Origin: Victivallales bacterium
GTDB lineage: Bacteria; Verrucomicrobiota; Lentisphaeria; Oligosphaerales; Oligosphaeraceae
NCBI GenBank assembly: GCA_017535315.1
Contig: JAFXUD010000054.1
Coordinates: forward strand, 1 to 64,000
Reading direction: 5' to 3'
DNA: 64,000 nucleotides
The stretch's first letter is position 1, and the number at the start of each line of letters is the position of its first letter. This document shows positions 16,750 through 25,590 of this stretch, piece by piece. The position numbers were made by a program, and so were the translations under genes. The notes under the pieces were generated by a model that searched no databases, was not told where the DNA came from, and saw nothing but the letters and a program-made list of their open reading frames with translations.

Positions 16750-17904
16750 TTATAGCGCAAGAATCCTCTGCTTCATCAAGCAGAAGAAGTCCGCAACACA
16801 GTGGATTTCAGGCGGAATCTCATCGTTCGAGAGGATGACGGCCTGCGAATCCTTGTCCTCGGGTGCGAAGCCGTGCATGCCGTTCAGGGGACGGCTTCCC
16901 ATGTCGGAAGGGACAATCTGGATGCCTGGATTCATCAGGAAAATCGCGTCTCCAAAAAGACGATCGGGGCGATAGATGCCATAATGCTTCTCCTCTTCAA
17001 CAGAAAGCCAATGTCCCTTCGTTTCAAACGGTTTCACTGCATCCCGAATGACACCCTCCGCTGTCGGCGAAAGAAACGTTACCCTGAAAAGCGTAGAATC
17101 ATAGCAGGCTCCATAATCCTTGCCAAACACCAACGGCGTCTTCTCAATTGCCGTCTTCAGGTCAATTGTCTGTGTCAGGGGGGTCATGCCATGGTCGGAA
17201 ATAAGGGTCAAACGCAGTTTTCTACCACACTCGCAACACACCTTGAAGATGGCTTCAACCTGTTCCTGATACCACTCCAGTTTTTTGCGGATGACATCAT
17301 GCAGAAGCACGGGATACTGGTGAAGCAGGCCATCCAGTTCCGCCGTATAAATGAAAAGGAAAGAGGCACCCTCTTGCACTGCCCTGCGTGCCGCATCAAA
17401 GTTCGTCTGGTCACTCTCATGCCAATTGGAGATGTGGAAAGGGATGTTCTGACGGCTGAGCAAATCCCGCAGGTTCTCAATCTCCCCCATGCCATGAAGG
17501 GCAAAAAGGTCCTGCTTCTCGCAATAGTCCATCAACGGCAGTTTCTTGAAGGGCATCTGGTATAATTGAAAATAACCTGTAAAGCCATATAGTCTGGCGA
17601 TGATTTTTGAAAGCCAGTGGCGCACCCTACCCCGATTCCACAAACTGGCAGGTTTCATTAGGGGGGCCAGCCACCCAAGCCGTTTAAATGGCGATTTCTC
17701 TGGCGCAAAGCGAAACAGCCCCAGATGGCCGTGTTCAGCAGGGCGTCGTCCAGAGAGAATCGTCGGGATGGCCGTGCTGGAATAGCCGAACTGCATCTCT
17801 ATTTTGCGTCGATACGGCAATTCCTTCTCCATAAAGTTGGTTTTGCTGACCAGCTCCCATCCCAGGGCATCGACAAACAGGAATATTTCGACATTCTCTT
17901 TCAC
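16750..17904 (-). CDS. Alkaline-phosphatase-superfamily phosphodiesterase-like protein
   Basis: 384 aa, no signal peptide. It has the metal- and nucleophile-site pattern of type I phosphodiesterase / nucleotide pyrophosphatase proteins: FVDALGWE near residue 10 (first metal Asp), GYSSTAIPTILSGRRP near 40 (Ser/Thr nucleophile region), YTAELDGLLHQY near 195, LISDHGM near 250 (metal Asp-His) and GMHGFAPE near 350 (last His). It could hydrolyse or transfer phosphate esters or phosphoglycerol-type groups. It lies 12 nt after the GH9 gene and 6 nt before the pheC-like gene, so a role in modifying the polymer made by the adjacent export genes is possible but inferred. Confidence 0.75.
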   Translation of the reverse strand: MKENVEIFLFVDALGWELVSKTNFMEKELPYRRKIEMQFGYSSTAIPTILSGRRPAEHGHLGLFRFAPEKSPFKRLGWLAPLMKPASLWNRGRVRHWLSKIIARLYGFTGYFQLYQMPFKKLPLMDYCEKQDLFALHGMGEIENLRDLLSRQNIPFHISNWHESDQTNFDAARRAVQEGASFLFIYTAELDGLLHQYPVLLHDVIRKKLEWYQEQVEAIFKVCCECGRKLRLTLISDHGMTPLTQTIDLKTAIEKTPLVFGKDYGACYDSTLFRVTFLSPTAEGVIRDAVKPFETKGHWLSVEEEKHYGIYRPDRLFGDAIFLMNPGIQIVPSDMGSRPLNGMHGFAPEDKDSQAVILSNDEIPPEIHCVADFFCLMKQRILAL

Positions 17905-17916
17905 GCAACTCTCCTG

Positions 17917-20493
17917 TCAAGGCAATGGACTAAATCCAGGCAATTGACGTATGTCGGTAGCAGGCTTTCGATCCAGCCATTCCACTTTGGGTATCCGTGG
18001 TCCGTTTAACAGGTAGCCTGTCACTGCCACAGCAGGGGCGATTGTCTCCCAGACAGTAAACTCGCTTGCCGCAACGGTCTGCGATTCAACATTGCCCCAG
18101 CGCCGCCAGATAGGCCATATTTTGTTCATTGCATTGGCACAATCTCCTTCAGAAAGACCAGCCTCTGGTAAAAATGAAAGTTTAAGTTCCTTGAACCGAT
18201 GATGGGGACGCGCACTATAAAAGAGGCCAAATGCCATTGTTATGGCCTTACGCGGGATGCCATATGTATTGCTGTAAGGGGTGATGCCTGGTACGAATTC
18301 CGCAATGCCATCCGAGTATGAATCAAGATGCAAAAACTGAACAGGATAAACTCTGCCTAAGCCACTTGTCATGCTGCTCCCCAGAGGATTGGCACCATTG
18401 TTGAAATCATTTGCAAGACATGCTCCTTCCCAAAATGAGACATCCCCGCTAATGGCATGTGCAGCGACGAGTGTCCTCGCACGCCTCAATGGGTGATAAT
18501 TTCCCCAACCCATCGTGTGTACCCAGGCCTCCCCTGGACCTCGCCAGCCAATGCGAATGGGATAGTTCTCCTCCTGTTGACGAAGCATATTTTTAGCCTC
18601 CCTGACAATCGCCTGAGCGCGATTGCCACGAAGTTTTTCCAGCGCGATGGATTCCGTCGGGAAAACTTCCAGTTCAATCCAGAAGAACGGAGACCATGCC
18701 CATGAATTGCGCAAGGCCTTTAAAGCTTCTGGCATCGCATCTTCTGCCGCATAGAGATATTTTTTATCATTCCAAAGATGAAACAAGTTCCCTCCTGCCT
18801 TGATCACGAATTCGGGCGCAAGTTCAGGTTCTTCGAGATAATAAATCAATTCTTTGTTGTAATTGTAAAAACGCATCTTTGAACTATCTTTATTTTGGGC
18901 ATAATTCCAAGCCAGAGTTGCGGATTCACGAAACAGTTCCGCCTGCTTTTCAGCCCCAGCCTGCTTTAATGCCAATGCGAGTTCAGAAGCATATGCGGCA
19001 TATTCCAAGGTGCTGTTTCGAGTTGCGCAGGAAACATAATATGTCAACTTGTCATCGGAGGCCATTCCATCTTGATAGCCAGGATGCCGAGTAGTCTCGA
19101 TCCAGGTGCCGACGCCTCCGTCAGTCTGCTGGCTTTGCCTTAAGAAATCCAATCCCCAAATCGCCTCGTCAAGGATGTCAGGGATGCCATTCCCACTTTC
19201 GGGGATATTCAACTGTCCATCCACGAAATTCTGTGGTTTCAACAGATAAACGGCAGTTAAATCGCCAACGATTCCAAGATGCTGGGGACGGCGGTCCCAG
19301 TCAGCGGCATCATGCCATCCACCGCAGATTTCCAGCCTTTCCAGCTTTTCTGGGACATTCTCCTTGATCAGCTGAAAATGTTTGACGGTTATGCTCTTGC
19401 CTTTACCGTCCCTAAATCCGTACGGACGCTTATCATCTCCTTTTCCATAGTGTCCGATATTGGGTGGGAAATTACCACGATAGCAAAACAGGTGGCACTT
19501 CTTCTGCGTCCAATGTGTATAGGGGGCCTCCTTGGCTATCCCGCATCTCTGATGAAAAAGCCCACGAGCATGAATAAAGAAGGCCTCCAACATCGTGTCA
19601 TCACCAATGCAAAACTCTTCGCTTCGGCCAATTCCCGCCACTGCCAGGTAATAGCTCCCTGGTGTTTTGCATTTCGAGAAATCAAGTTCTAGAACCTCCT
19701 CGCCTGAAAAAGGTGTTCCCTTGGTCGTCTTGGGGTCCTCGAATCTTTTTCTCAGTTTCCCTGAAAAGACCGTCTGTCCATTGGTTGCATCAACGAGTTG
19801 AAAAGGTTTGCCTTCGAATTCCTGGTGCAAAGGCAATGTACCCGCCGTCCCAAGCCATGCCCCCAGATAGGCATATTTGCATGCGGAAGGCATATATCCC
19901 ACTTGATTGATTTTAAACAGTGGAGTGGGTATCGTCGTTGAATAGGGAAATGAGATTTTTTCCCCTGTTGGCAGGCTTAAAGAAATATGTTCGCCTTCTG
20001 CAAGCGGTCGTGAAAGCGTCAGGAAAAGATAGTGTGCCACATCAGCACATTCAACAAAACAATCCTTCCCATTCTCGTCTGGGAAGCGGGATTGTCCCAC
20101 TGGATTGAGCCAATAGCCTGTCTGCGTTACAGCCAATTGCCCTCCATCAGATTCAACCTGAATAGATGGATTATCCCTAAGCATGCTTACGACTACTGAA
20201 CGGCTCTCGGCTATGGCCTCGATGGCGGAGTAACGAAACCTTGCGTCTTTTGACCAAAATGAAACGACCTTATTGAGGCCTGAGCTACGTTTTTTGATCT
20301 GCTCAGTAAAAAAATCCAATTCCCGTGCCGCGTAATCCCCTGTCAACGCCAAATGTCTTGCATCCAAGGCGACGCACTTCCAATGCCCTTCTTCAGGCGG
20401 CTTCGGCGTGGTCTTCTCCGTAGAGCACAAACCAATACAAAGCATGAAAAGCAAGCAGATCGGTAAAAGCAACCAAACGATTCTTCTATTCAT
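17917..20493 (-). CDS. Glycoside hydrolase family 9 (endoglucanase-like) lipoprotein
   Basis: 858 aa. The N-terminal hydrophobic signal ends LCIGLCSTEK, a likely lipobox. An Ig-like CelD_N domain at about 195-290 (FKINQVGYMP, then VDATNGQTVFSG) precedes the (alpha/alpha)6 catalytic domain. GGWHDAADWDRR near residue 400 is the GH9 GGxxDAxD motif with the catalytic-base Asp pair; NPLGSSMTSGLG and YSDGIAEFVPG near 755-790 carry the C-terminal active-site region. Family members hydrolyse beta-1,4-glucans and related glycans. ATG 20493 is chosen over 20499 because AGAGG is then 7 nt away. It is 63 nt downstream of the polymerase-like gene, in a polysaccharide-export run. Confidence 0.88.
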   Translation of the reverse strand: MNRRIVWLLLPICLLFMLCIGLCSTEKTTPKPPEEGHWKCVALDARHLALTGDYAARELDFFTEQIKKRSSGLNKVVSFWSKDARFRYSAIEAIAESRSVVVSMLRDNPSIQVESDGGQLAVTQTGYWLNPVGQSRFPDENGKDCFVECADVAHYLFLTLSRPLAEGEHISLSLPTGEKISFPYSTTIPTPLFKINQVGYMPSACKYAYLGAWLGTAGTLPLHQEFEGKPFQLVDATNGQTVFSGKLRKRFEDPKTTKGTPFSGEEVLELDFSKCKTPGSYYLAVAGIGRSEEFCIGDDTMLEAFFIHARGLFHQRCGIAKEAPYTHWTQKKCHLFCYRGNFPPNIGHYGKGDDKRPYGFRDGKGKSITVKHFQLIKENVPEKLERLEICGGWHDAADWDRRPQHLGIVGDLTAVYLLKPQNFVDGQLNIPESGNGIPDILDEAIWGLDFLRQSQQTDGGVGTWIETTRHPGYQDGMASDDKLTYYVSCATRNSTLEYAAYASELALALKQAGAEKQAELFRESATLAWNYAQNKDSSKMRFYNYNKELIYYLEEPELAPEFVIKAGGNLFHLWNDKKYLYAAEDAMPEALKALRNSWAWSPFFWIELEVFPTESIALEKLRGNRAQAIVREAKNMLRQQEENYPIRIGWRGPGEAWVHTMGWGNYHPLRRARTLVAAHAISGDVSFWEGACLANDFNNGANPLGSSMTSGLGRVYPVQFLHLDSYSDGIAEFVPGITPYSNTYGIPRKAITMAFGLFYSARPHHRFKELKLSFLPEAGLSEGDCANAMNKIWPIWRRWGNVESQTVAASEFTVWETIAPAVAVTGYLLNGPRIPKVEWLDRKPATDIRQLPGFSPLP

Positions 20494-20555
20494 TGTCATC
20501 CTCTATGAGAAGCAGAAAAACGTCCTCAAAACAACTGGCGTCAAAGCATTGCTTG

Positions 20556-21938
20556 TCAGGAAACCACGTTTTGTGCGGGAGGCACGGAGGAAGCGCTTGC
20601 CAATGCTTCATGCTCCCTTGCGCGTGTCTCTTGTTCACGTTTCACAAGTTTCTTGTAGTTTTTATTCAGAAAACTGACGACTGCAAACATTGCCATCAAC
20701 AAAATAAAATTCATCTGCTGTTTCAGCACCCATTCCAACGCAGATTGAAGCATGATATTAATCATGCCCCCAAAAACACCGACTGGATAATAATAATATC
20801 TGGTATTTCTCAAGCAAAACATCAAGTGAATGCAGGAGAAGAGATAATAGACGAACAATAATATGAAAAGTAAAAGGCAAGGAATGCCACACTCCGCACC
20901 GATTAATAGGTAAACAGTTTCCACAATGGCATCCTTGGAATCTTCCGACCTATCCTCACGACGGGTACTATACAGATAAGGAGGATTGATCTTTATTCCC
21001 CAGTTGTTTATGCCAACTCCCACAATTGGACAGTCCTTTATCATATTGGCGGCAGATTCCGCCAGTTCGATTCGCGTTTGCTTCGAGGCTTCAGGTGCCT
21101 TCTCGAAACGTTCAATAATCTTGGGAAGAAAAAGCCAGAAAAGCACAAGAACAATCAGAACCATAGCAGAAATGATATAGACATTTCTGAAACTGGGACG
21201 AGAAACAAAAGACAAGCCGATGACCAGAACCACCCCGAACGGAAGGCAGAAGAGGGCTCCTCGGGAATAGGAAAACATCACGGAAATGCCACAGAGAAAA
21301 AAAGCAAACAAAAAGATCTTGTCCAACAGGAAACCTGGATTCGTCAAACAGTATGCCAGAAAAAGCATTCCAAGCATATTCATGGCCATGGCCATGCTGT
21401 TTCGGTGGGGAAATACCCCGTATGCCTGATAAACTCCATGAAAATGCTGCCATACAACCAGCAAGCCACATGGAATAATAAAAGACAAAAAACCATACAT
21501 GATAATATCAACATCACCAAAGTTGAACTCCAAATAATGATATACGGCCAAGAATACCATGAAAATCATTATCATTTTCCAAAGCTCAAAAAAACTGAAC
21601 AGAACGTTTTCGGCATTGAAAACAGACAGGCAACTGTACAGAAAATAGCACAGGTAGAGTTTGCTGCCCATCTCAGGAAAGAGACGTTGGTATCCATTGA
21701 AAAATGTTAATGTCAACAGGAGGATAAGTGCCACAAAATAGACGAGCGAAATCTCCATGCCACGCGACGTTCCACGGTATGTCTCATGTGAAAAAAAGTT
21801 GATGGCCGTCGAATTGAACATCAACAATGGCAAAAAGAGCCCAAACACCGCCCAGCGTGTGTAACGTCGAAAGCATATTAAAAAAAGTGTCCCTGGCACA
21901 ATGCCCAGTACAGCAGTAAAGAAAAACAGGTACTTCAT
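20556..21938 (-). CDS. O-antigen ligase / Wzy-type polymerase family membrane protein
   Basis: 460 aa with about ten to twelve transmembrane helices. The Wzy_C/O-antigen-ligase signature is present: a large periplasmic segment between HRNSMAMAMNM, FSYSRGALFCLPF and KDCPIVGVGINNWG. Such proteins polymerise or ligate lipid-linked glycans at the periplasmic membrane face. ATG 21938 is preferred to TTG 21953; no good SD. The gene is visibly AT-richer than its neighbours. It is 322 nt downstream of the Wza-like gene, the gap being almost wholly a MITE-like insertion. The C-terminal Ala/Arg/Glu-rich tail is cytoplasmic. Confidence 0.85.
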   Translation of the reverse strand: MKYLFFFTAVLGIVPGTLFLICFRRYTRWAVFGLFLPLLMFNSTAINFFSHETYRGTSRGMEISLVYFVALILLLTLTFFNGYQRLFPEMGSKLYLCYFLYSCLSVFNAENVLFSFFELWKMIMIFMVFLAVYHYLEFNFGDVDIIMYGFLSFIIPCGLLVVWQHFHGVYQAYGVFPHRNSMAMAMNMLGMLFLAYCLTNPGFLLDKIFLFAFFLCGISVMFSYSRGALFCLPFGVVLVIGLSFVSRPSFRNVYIISAMVLIVLVLFWLFLPKIIERFEKAPEASKQTRIELAESAANMIKDCPIVGVGINNWGIKINPPYLYSTRREDRSEDSKDAIVETVYLLIGAECGIPCLLLFILLFVYYLFSCIHLMFCLRNTRYYYYPVGVFGGMINIMLQSALEWVLKQQMNFILLMAMFAVVSFLNKNYKKLVKREQETRAREHEALASASSVPPAQNVVS

Positions 21939-21975
21939 CGTAAGAAGGCCCAACCTGAAAACCAGGCTTTTTTTT

Positions 21976-22259
21976 GGAAATTATTTACTTGAGTTTCCTG
22001 ATGACATTATCCCTCACTGGTCGATGGTCAAAATGCGCCTTGCCGCTTCGCTGCGCTACGCGGCAAGACGCACAGGGATCGAGGTGGTCATCTGACCGTG
22101 GGCTTCGCTTCGCCGCTATCGCGGCTTCGCTTCACCCACGGCTATACTCTTACCGCCGCTTACGCGGCTTTGCTCTTGCCACGGCTATGTTCCTGCTGCC
22201 GCTGTCGCGGCTCTTCTCTGTTGGTGGAGTCTAATCGGCAACTAAAGAACATAATTCCC
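21976..22259 (+). mobile_element. MITE-like element, copy B (complete, 284 bp)
   Basis: The left end GGAAATTATTTACTT and right end (reverse complement GGGAATTATGTTCTT) form an imperfect 15-bp terminal inverted repeat. The interior is GC-rich with nested palindromes (GCCGCTTCG/CGCGGC, CGCCGCTATCGCGG). The left end follows a T9 tract; the right end lies 1 nt from the Wza-like stop codon. There is no transposase, so it is a presumed non-autonomous element. It separates the export and polymerase genes. Confidence 0.75.
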
Positions 22260-22260
22260 T

Positions 22261-23292
22261 TTATTTTATAGGCAGCAATTTCATCAGCTGAACTGTCGGA
22301 AGGATTTTCCTCACGAAAACATTGTATTCAGAGATATCGTCCTTGGGCACATAGATGACATCCCCCGCCTCTATCAGGACATTTCCGCGCCGTCCCTGAA
22401 GGATGCCATCCAAATCAATTTTGTACATTTTGGGATTGGCAATGCCCCCACGAATGATAATGACGTGATGCCAATAGGTCTCATTCATCCATCCTCCGAT
22501 GGTCAGCGCATCGAGCAGGTTAAGATTCTTAGTCCAGATTTGACGGCAAGGAGCCCTGACATCCCCCACCACATAAAACATGCTGTTGTCCTTGGCCGCG
22601 ACATAGATGTAATCTCCTTTGCTCAACAAGATATTATGAACACGATCCCCCTCTGTAATAGCCTTGTTGAAATCAATGGGTATCGTCTTGTTCTTCCGTA
22701 CAAAAATAGACCTGTCAAAATCGGCGGCCTCCATATCCTTAGTATCATATCGGCGAATAGAGGCGCCGCCTGCCTTTGCGAAAAGATCGACCAGCCTCAT
22801 GCCATTCGATATGGTGTACATTCCAGGCTTCGACACCGCCCCTGCAATCGTGACATTTTCCGAAAGAATCTCAATCGGGGAAATGCCCACTTTCGGGTTG
22901 CGGATATACTTTTCAAGTGCCTCCTCAATGGCATGAGCAGCCTGCTCCAGAGAAAGACCAGCGACTTTGACTTGGCCAGCAAACACCATTCCAATATAGC
23001 CATCTGGAGTCACCGTTGTTCTGATATTCAACTCGGCATGGTTATAGACGATGACCGAAACAACATCCCCTGCATTAATCGCATAAGTTGACTCGTGTTT
23101 TTTTTCCAGTTCCTCCAGTTCCTTCAAGCGGATTGCTCTTTCGACTTCATTCAGCTCAGCCTCTTCAAGCACCGCATTTGGATTGTATTCTAGCTCGGGA
23201 AGCTCCTTGTATTTCAGGTTTGTACGTCCATAACAACCTGCAAGAAGGCAGATTATCAGGAGTATTGCAGAAATATGGAACAATGATTTCAT
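22261..23292 (-). CDS. Wza-like polysaccharide export lipoprotein
   Basis: 343 aa. The signal MKSLFHISAILLIICLLAGC ends in a lipobox with lipid Cys 20. A Poly_export domain follows (about 75-155: YAINAGDVVSVIVYNHAELN, then VTPDGYIGM), then SLBB-like segments (VTIAGAVSKPGMY near 175 and VVGDVRAP near 255). It forms the outer-membrane pore or adaptor of exopolysaccharide export. GGAGG lies 8 nt before the ATG, and the gene starts 3 nt after the Wzz/Wzc-like gene. The stop is followed at once by the MITE-like element. Confidence 0.9.
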   Translation of the reverse strand: MKSLFHISAILLIICLLAGCYGRTNLKYKELPELEYNPNAVLEEAELNEVERAIRLKELEELEKKHESTYAINAGDVVSVIVYNHAELNIRTTVTPDGYIGMVFAGQVKVAGLSLEQAAHAIEEALEKYIRNPKVGISPIEILSENVTIAGAVSKPGMYTISNGMRLVDLFAKAGGASIRRYDTKDMEAADFDRSIFVRKNKTIPIDFNKAITEGDRVHNILLSKGDYIYVAAKDNSMFYVVGDVRAPCRQIWTKNLNLLDALTIGGWMNETYWHHVIIIRGGIANPKMYKIDLDGILQGRRGNVLIEAGDVIYVPKDDISEYNVFVRKILPTVQLMKLLPIK

Positions 23293-23295
23293 CGC

Positions 23296-25263
23296 TCAAT
23301 CCTCCCAATTCTCCGAGTTGCCCCTATTGGAACTGTCGGATAGAACCGTCATGATAGGCTTGTTTTTCTTGAGGAATATCTTTCCCAACGCACGCAGACT
23401 TTTACGCAAGGTCTTTTGTGCCCCCACGCCAATCAAAAGGCCATCGCAAATGGAAGCCATCTGTTCCAGGAATAAACGGTCTCTTTTGATTGGCTCGCCT
23501 CGCCTGATGAAAATGAGGTCATAGGTTTTTCGCAGAACTTCAAGATCTCGTTTCAGCAAATCCATTTCGGCTGGGGAAAAATATCTCTGGTTTGCCACTG
23601 GCAAAATCCCCTTCCAGTCGTGATATGCGATGATGCAAGTGTCTTCCATCGGAGTATTCTCGTTAAAATCGCTTGCAGACATCATGTCTATGGATAGAAT
23701 GCGTTTTCCCGACATGGCATAGTTCCATTCAAAGTTTTCGAAAAGCTCTTTAATAATTGTGCCACCAGGAAGGACGCCAACCATGACAATATGGTGTTCA
23801 TTGCCAGTCGATTGAAAACGATGACACACGGCGCTCAAAGTCAAATCCTCGGGTGACTCGTTTTCCAGCATCTTCTCTGATTCAGGCAAAATGCCAAGAA
23901 AACTGAAATCTGAATAGAGTTCCAGTTCCTTGGCATTTGTGACCTTTCCGAAGAAAAAGTCGAGCATGACTACAAAAATCGCAAAAAAGCCTGTCAGAAC
24001 AACTGTTGAAAAAAAGGCAATGAAAATGCTCTTCTTATCAAACAAAGCCTCACCTTCTGCGGTCTCGACCTGTTCGCCAACAAAAAGGTCATCTTTGACA
24101 AGAAGGAGCAAGTAGTTGATATCCGCAATCGAGTCATCCACTTTTTGGACGGAATCCATAAGATTGGCACTCTGCTGGCTCAGTTGCTGGTAGCGTGGCA
24201 AAACCTCGTTCAACACATGAAATCTCTCACTGTTACTGGAAATCTCGGTTTTAAGGAGCCTCTGCTCCTCTTCCTTCAGTTCCAACTCCCCCTTGACCTC
24301 CTTCAACTCTCTCGTCAAACGGTTCAGCGTCTCAATGAACTCAATGTCATCAAATGAGATTTTCCTTTCCTTGAGGAAAATGTCGAAATTCTCCTTGATG
24401 GTCTGCTTGCGCGCCAACAAAGCCAACATCCTAGGATTCTCTTCAGTGTAGCGTTCCTGATTAAGCAATATCTCGTCGTCAATCTGTTTCAGGGTGGCAA
24501 AGTAGCTCTTGATTTCCTTCTCATAAAGAAGAATATTGGGATTGTGTTTTGCCATTGCCTCCTCCAGCCGTTCCTTTTTCGTCTGCAGGTTCGTAACGAC
24601 CAATGTCAGTTTGACAAGAGCCGCCTGTTGTTCGCCAAGGGACAAGCGTAATCTTTCATAATCTCTTTCTGGCGAAACCACATTCAAGGGAATAATCAGC
24701 CTATCCTTCTCCTGATTAATCCGCTGAATATCCTTGAAAGTATCCTGTTTTTGCTGAAGAAGAGCATCTTTCCATTTCTGAAGGTCCGTCATGCGCTCGC
24801 TGGTATATTCCCGTATGCAAAATTGCGCAAACGCATTTGTCAAAGCAATGGCCTCCTTCGGTGTCATGGCATTGAGTGATATATAGATGGAACTGTCCTG
24901 CTTCCTCTCCTGATAAATAGAGATTTTATTAGCTACAGGCTTACTACGCGCAAACTCATCATTCACCTCTTTGTAAAACTTGTGAAGCAAAGCCTGCCTG
25001 TTGAACATCTGAACCAGATACTTTGAATCATACGACTGAATCTTGTTGGTTTTCTTCGGGAAATAGTGCAATATGATAGTGGCCTTGAAGCGATCAGGAG
25101 AGTGGCTCACCTTTAAATAGATAATAGAAAGAAAAGCTGCAAGAAAAAGCAAAAAGACAACTATCAGCAACACAATATGCTTGCTTAAGATGGCCTGAAC
25201 CAGTTTACGTAACTGCTCCAATCTTTCAAATTGCTCTAGTTCTCTTTCTGTAGAATCTTCCAT
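23296..25263 (-). CDS. Wzz/Wzc-like chain-length protein with degenerate kinase domain
   Basis: 655 aa. An N-terminal transmembrane helix (about 25-50, HIVLLIVVFLLFLAAFLSII), a long periplasmic coiled-coil region (about 60-415) and a second helix (IFIAFFSTVVLTGFFAIFVVM near 420) give the Wzz/GumC layout that controls polysaccharide polymerisation and couples to Wza. The cytoplasmic C-terminal domain has the position and size of a BY-kinase, but the Walker A region reads VGVLPGGTIIKE, without GK[ST]; Walker A' is KRILSIDMMSASDF; Walker B is YDLIFIRRGEP instead of a DTPP-type end. No Tyr cluster is seen. It is therefore probably not an active kinase. ATG 25263 (GGGG upstream) is preferred to TTG 25275. 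Confidence 0.85.
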   Translation of the reverse strand: MEDSTERELEQFERLEQLRKLVQAILSKHIVLLIVVFLLFLAAFLSIIYLKVSHSPDRFKATIILHYFPKKTNKIQSYDSKYLVQMFNRQALLHKFYKEVNDEFARSKPVANKISIYQERKQDSSIYISLNAMTPKEAIALTNAFAQFCIREYTSERMTDLQKWKDALLQQKQDTFKDIQRINQEKDRLIIPLNVVSPERDYERLRLSLGEQQAALVKLTLVVTNLQTKKERLEEAMAKHNPNILLYEKEIKSYFATLKQIDDEILLNQERYTEENPRMLALLARKQTIKENFDIFLKERKISFDDIEFIETLNRLTRELKEVKGELELKEEEQRLLKTEISSNSERFHVLNEVLPRYQQLSQQSANLMDSVQKVDDSIADINYLLLLVKDDLFVGEQVETAEGEALFDKKSIFIAFFSTVVLTGFFAIFVVMLDFFFGKVTNAKELELYSDFSFLGILPESEKMLENESPEDLTLSAVCHRFQSTGNEHHIVMVGVLPGGTIIKELFENFEWNYAMSGKRILSIDMMSASDFNENTPMEDTCIIAYHDWKGILPVANQRYFSPAEMDLLKRDLEVLRKTYDLIFIRRGEPIKRDRLFLEQMASICDGLLIGVGAQKTLRKSLRALGKIFLKKNKPIMTVLSDSSNRGNSENWED

Positions 25264-25275
25264 ACCCCGAAACAA

Positions 25276-25444
25276 AAAACAATCAGCTCATGTTGGCTTC
25301 TTTTTTGAAATCTTCATCCTCAATAAATAATGTATCTTTTTAATTTAATTCAACTATGTTATTTTTCAAATAGATAGAGCTATTTTATATTGTCATTTCT
25401 TCATTATTTCTTCTTTATGACAAAGTTGAACCCAAAGAATAGAA
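25276..25444. other. AT-rich divergent intergenic region
   Basis: The region between the Wzz/Wzc-like gene and the helicase gene is strongly AT-rich. An in-frame extension of the helicase frame back to 25390 runs through it, but it encodes Phe/Tyr-rich residues unlike a real N-terminus. I see no gene, repeat or strong hairpin here. Confidence 0.6.
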
Positions 25445-25473
25445 TTGCATTTTTCCTTTTCAATTATTATATT
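25445..25473 (+). promoter_or_regulatory. Sigma-70-like promoter of the helicase gene
   Basis: TTGCAT (25445-25450), a 17-bp spacer and TATATT (25468-25473) predict a start near 25480, about 110 nt before the ATG at 25591. This supports the shorter coding sequence, because the longer frame would begin upstream of the promoter. Confidence 0.5.
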
Positions 25474-25590
25474 ATGGTTATTATGTCTTGGATGAAATGC
25501 CTTGTGTCGTTTTCAGGCAAACTCTTCCCATGCCAATGGAACATGGTCGGCATCTATGCATTCAGACATAACAGTGGACACAGTTTTTTC

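Noticed and set aside
25390-25590. N-terminal extension of the helicase
   Set aside because: The extension lies in AT-rich DNA, starts upstream of a good promoter and encodes Phe/Tyr-rich residues not seen in the family.
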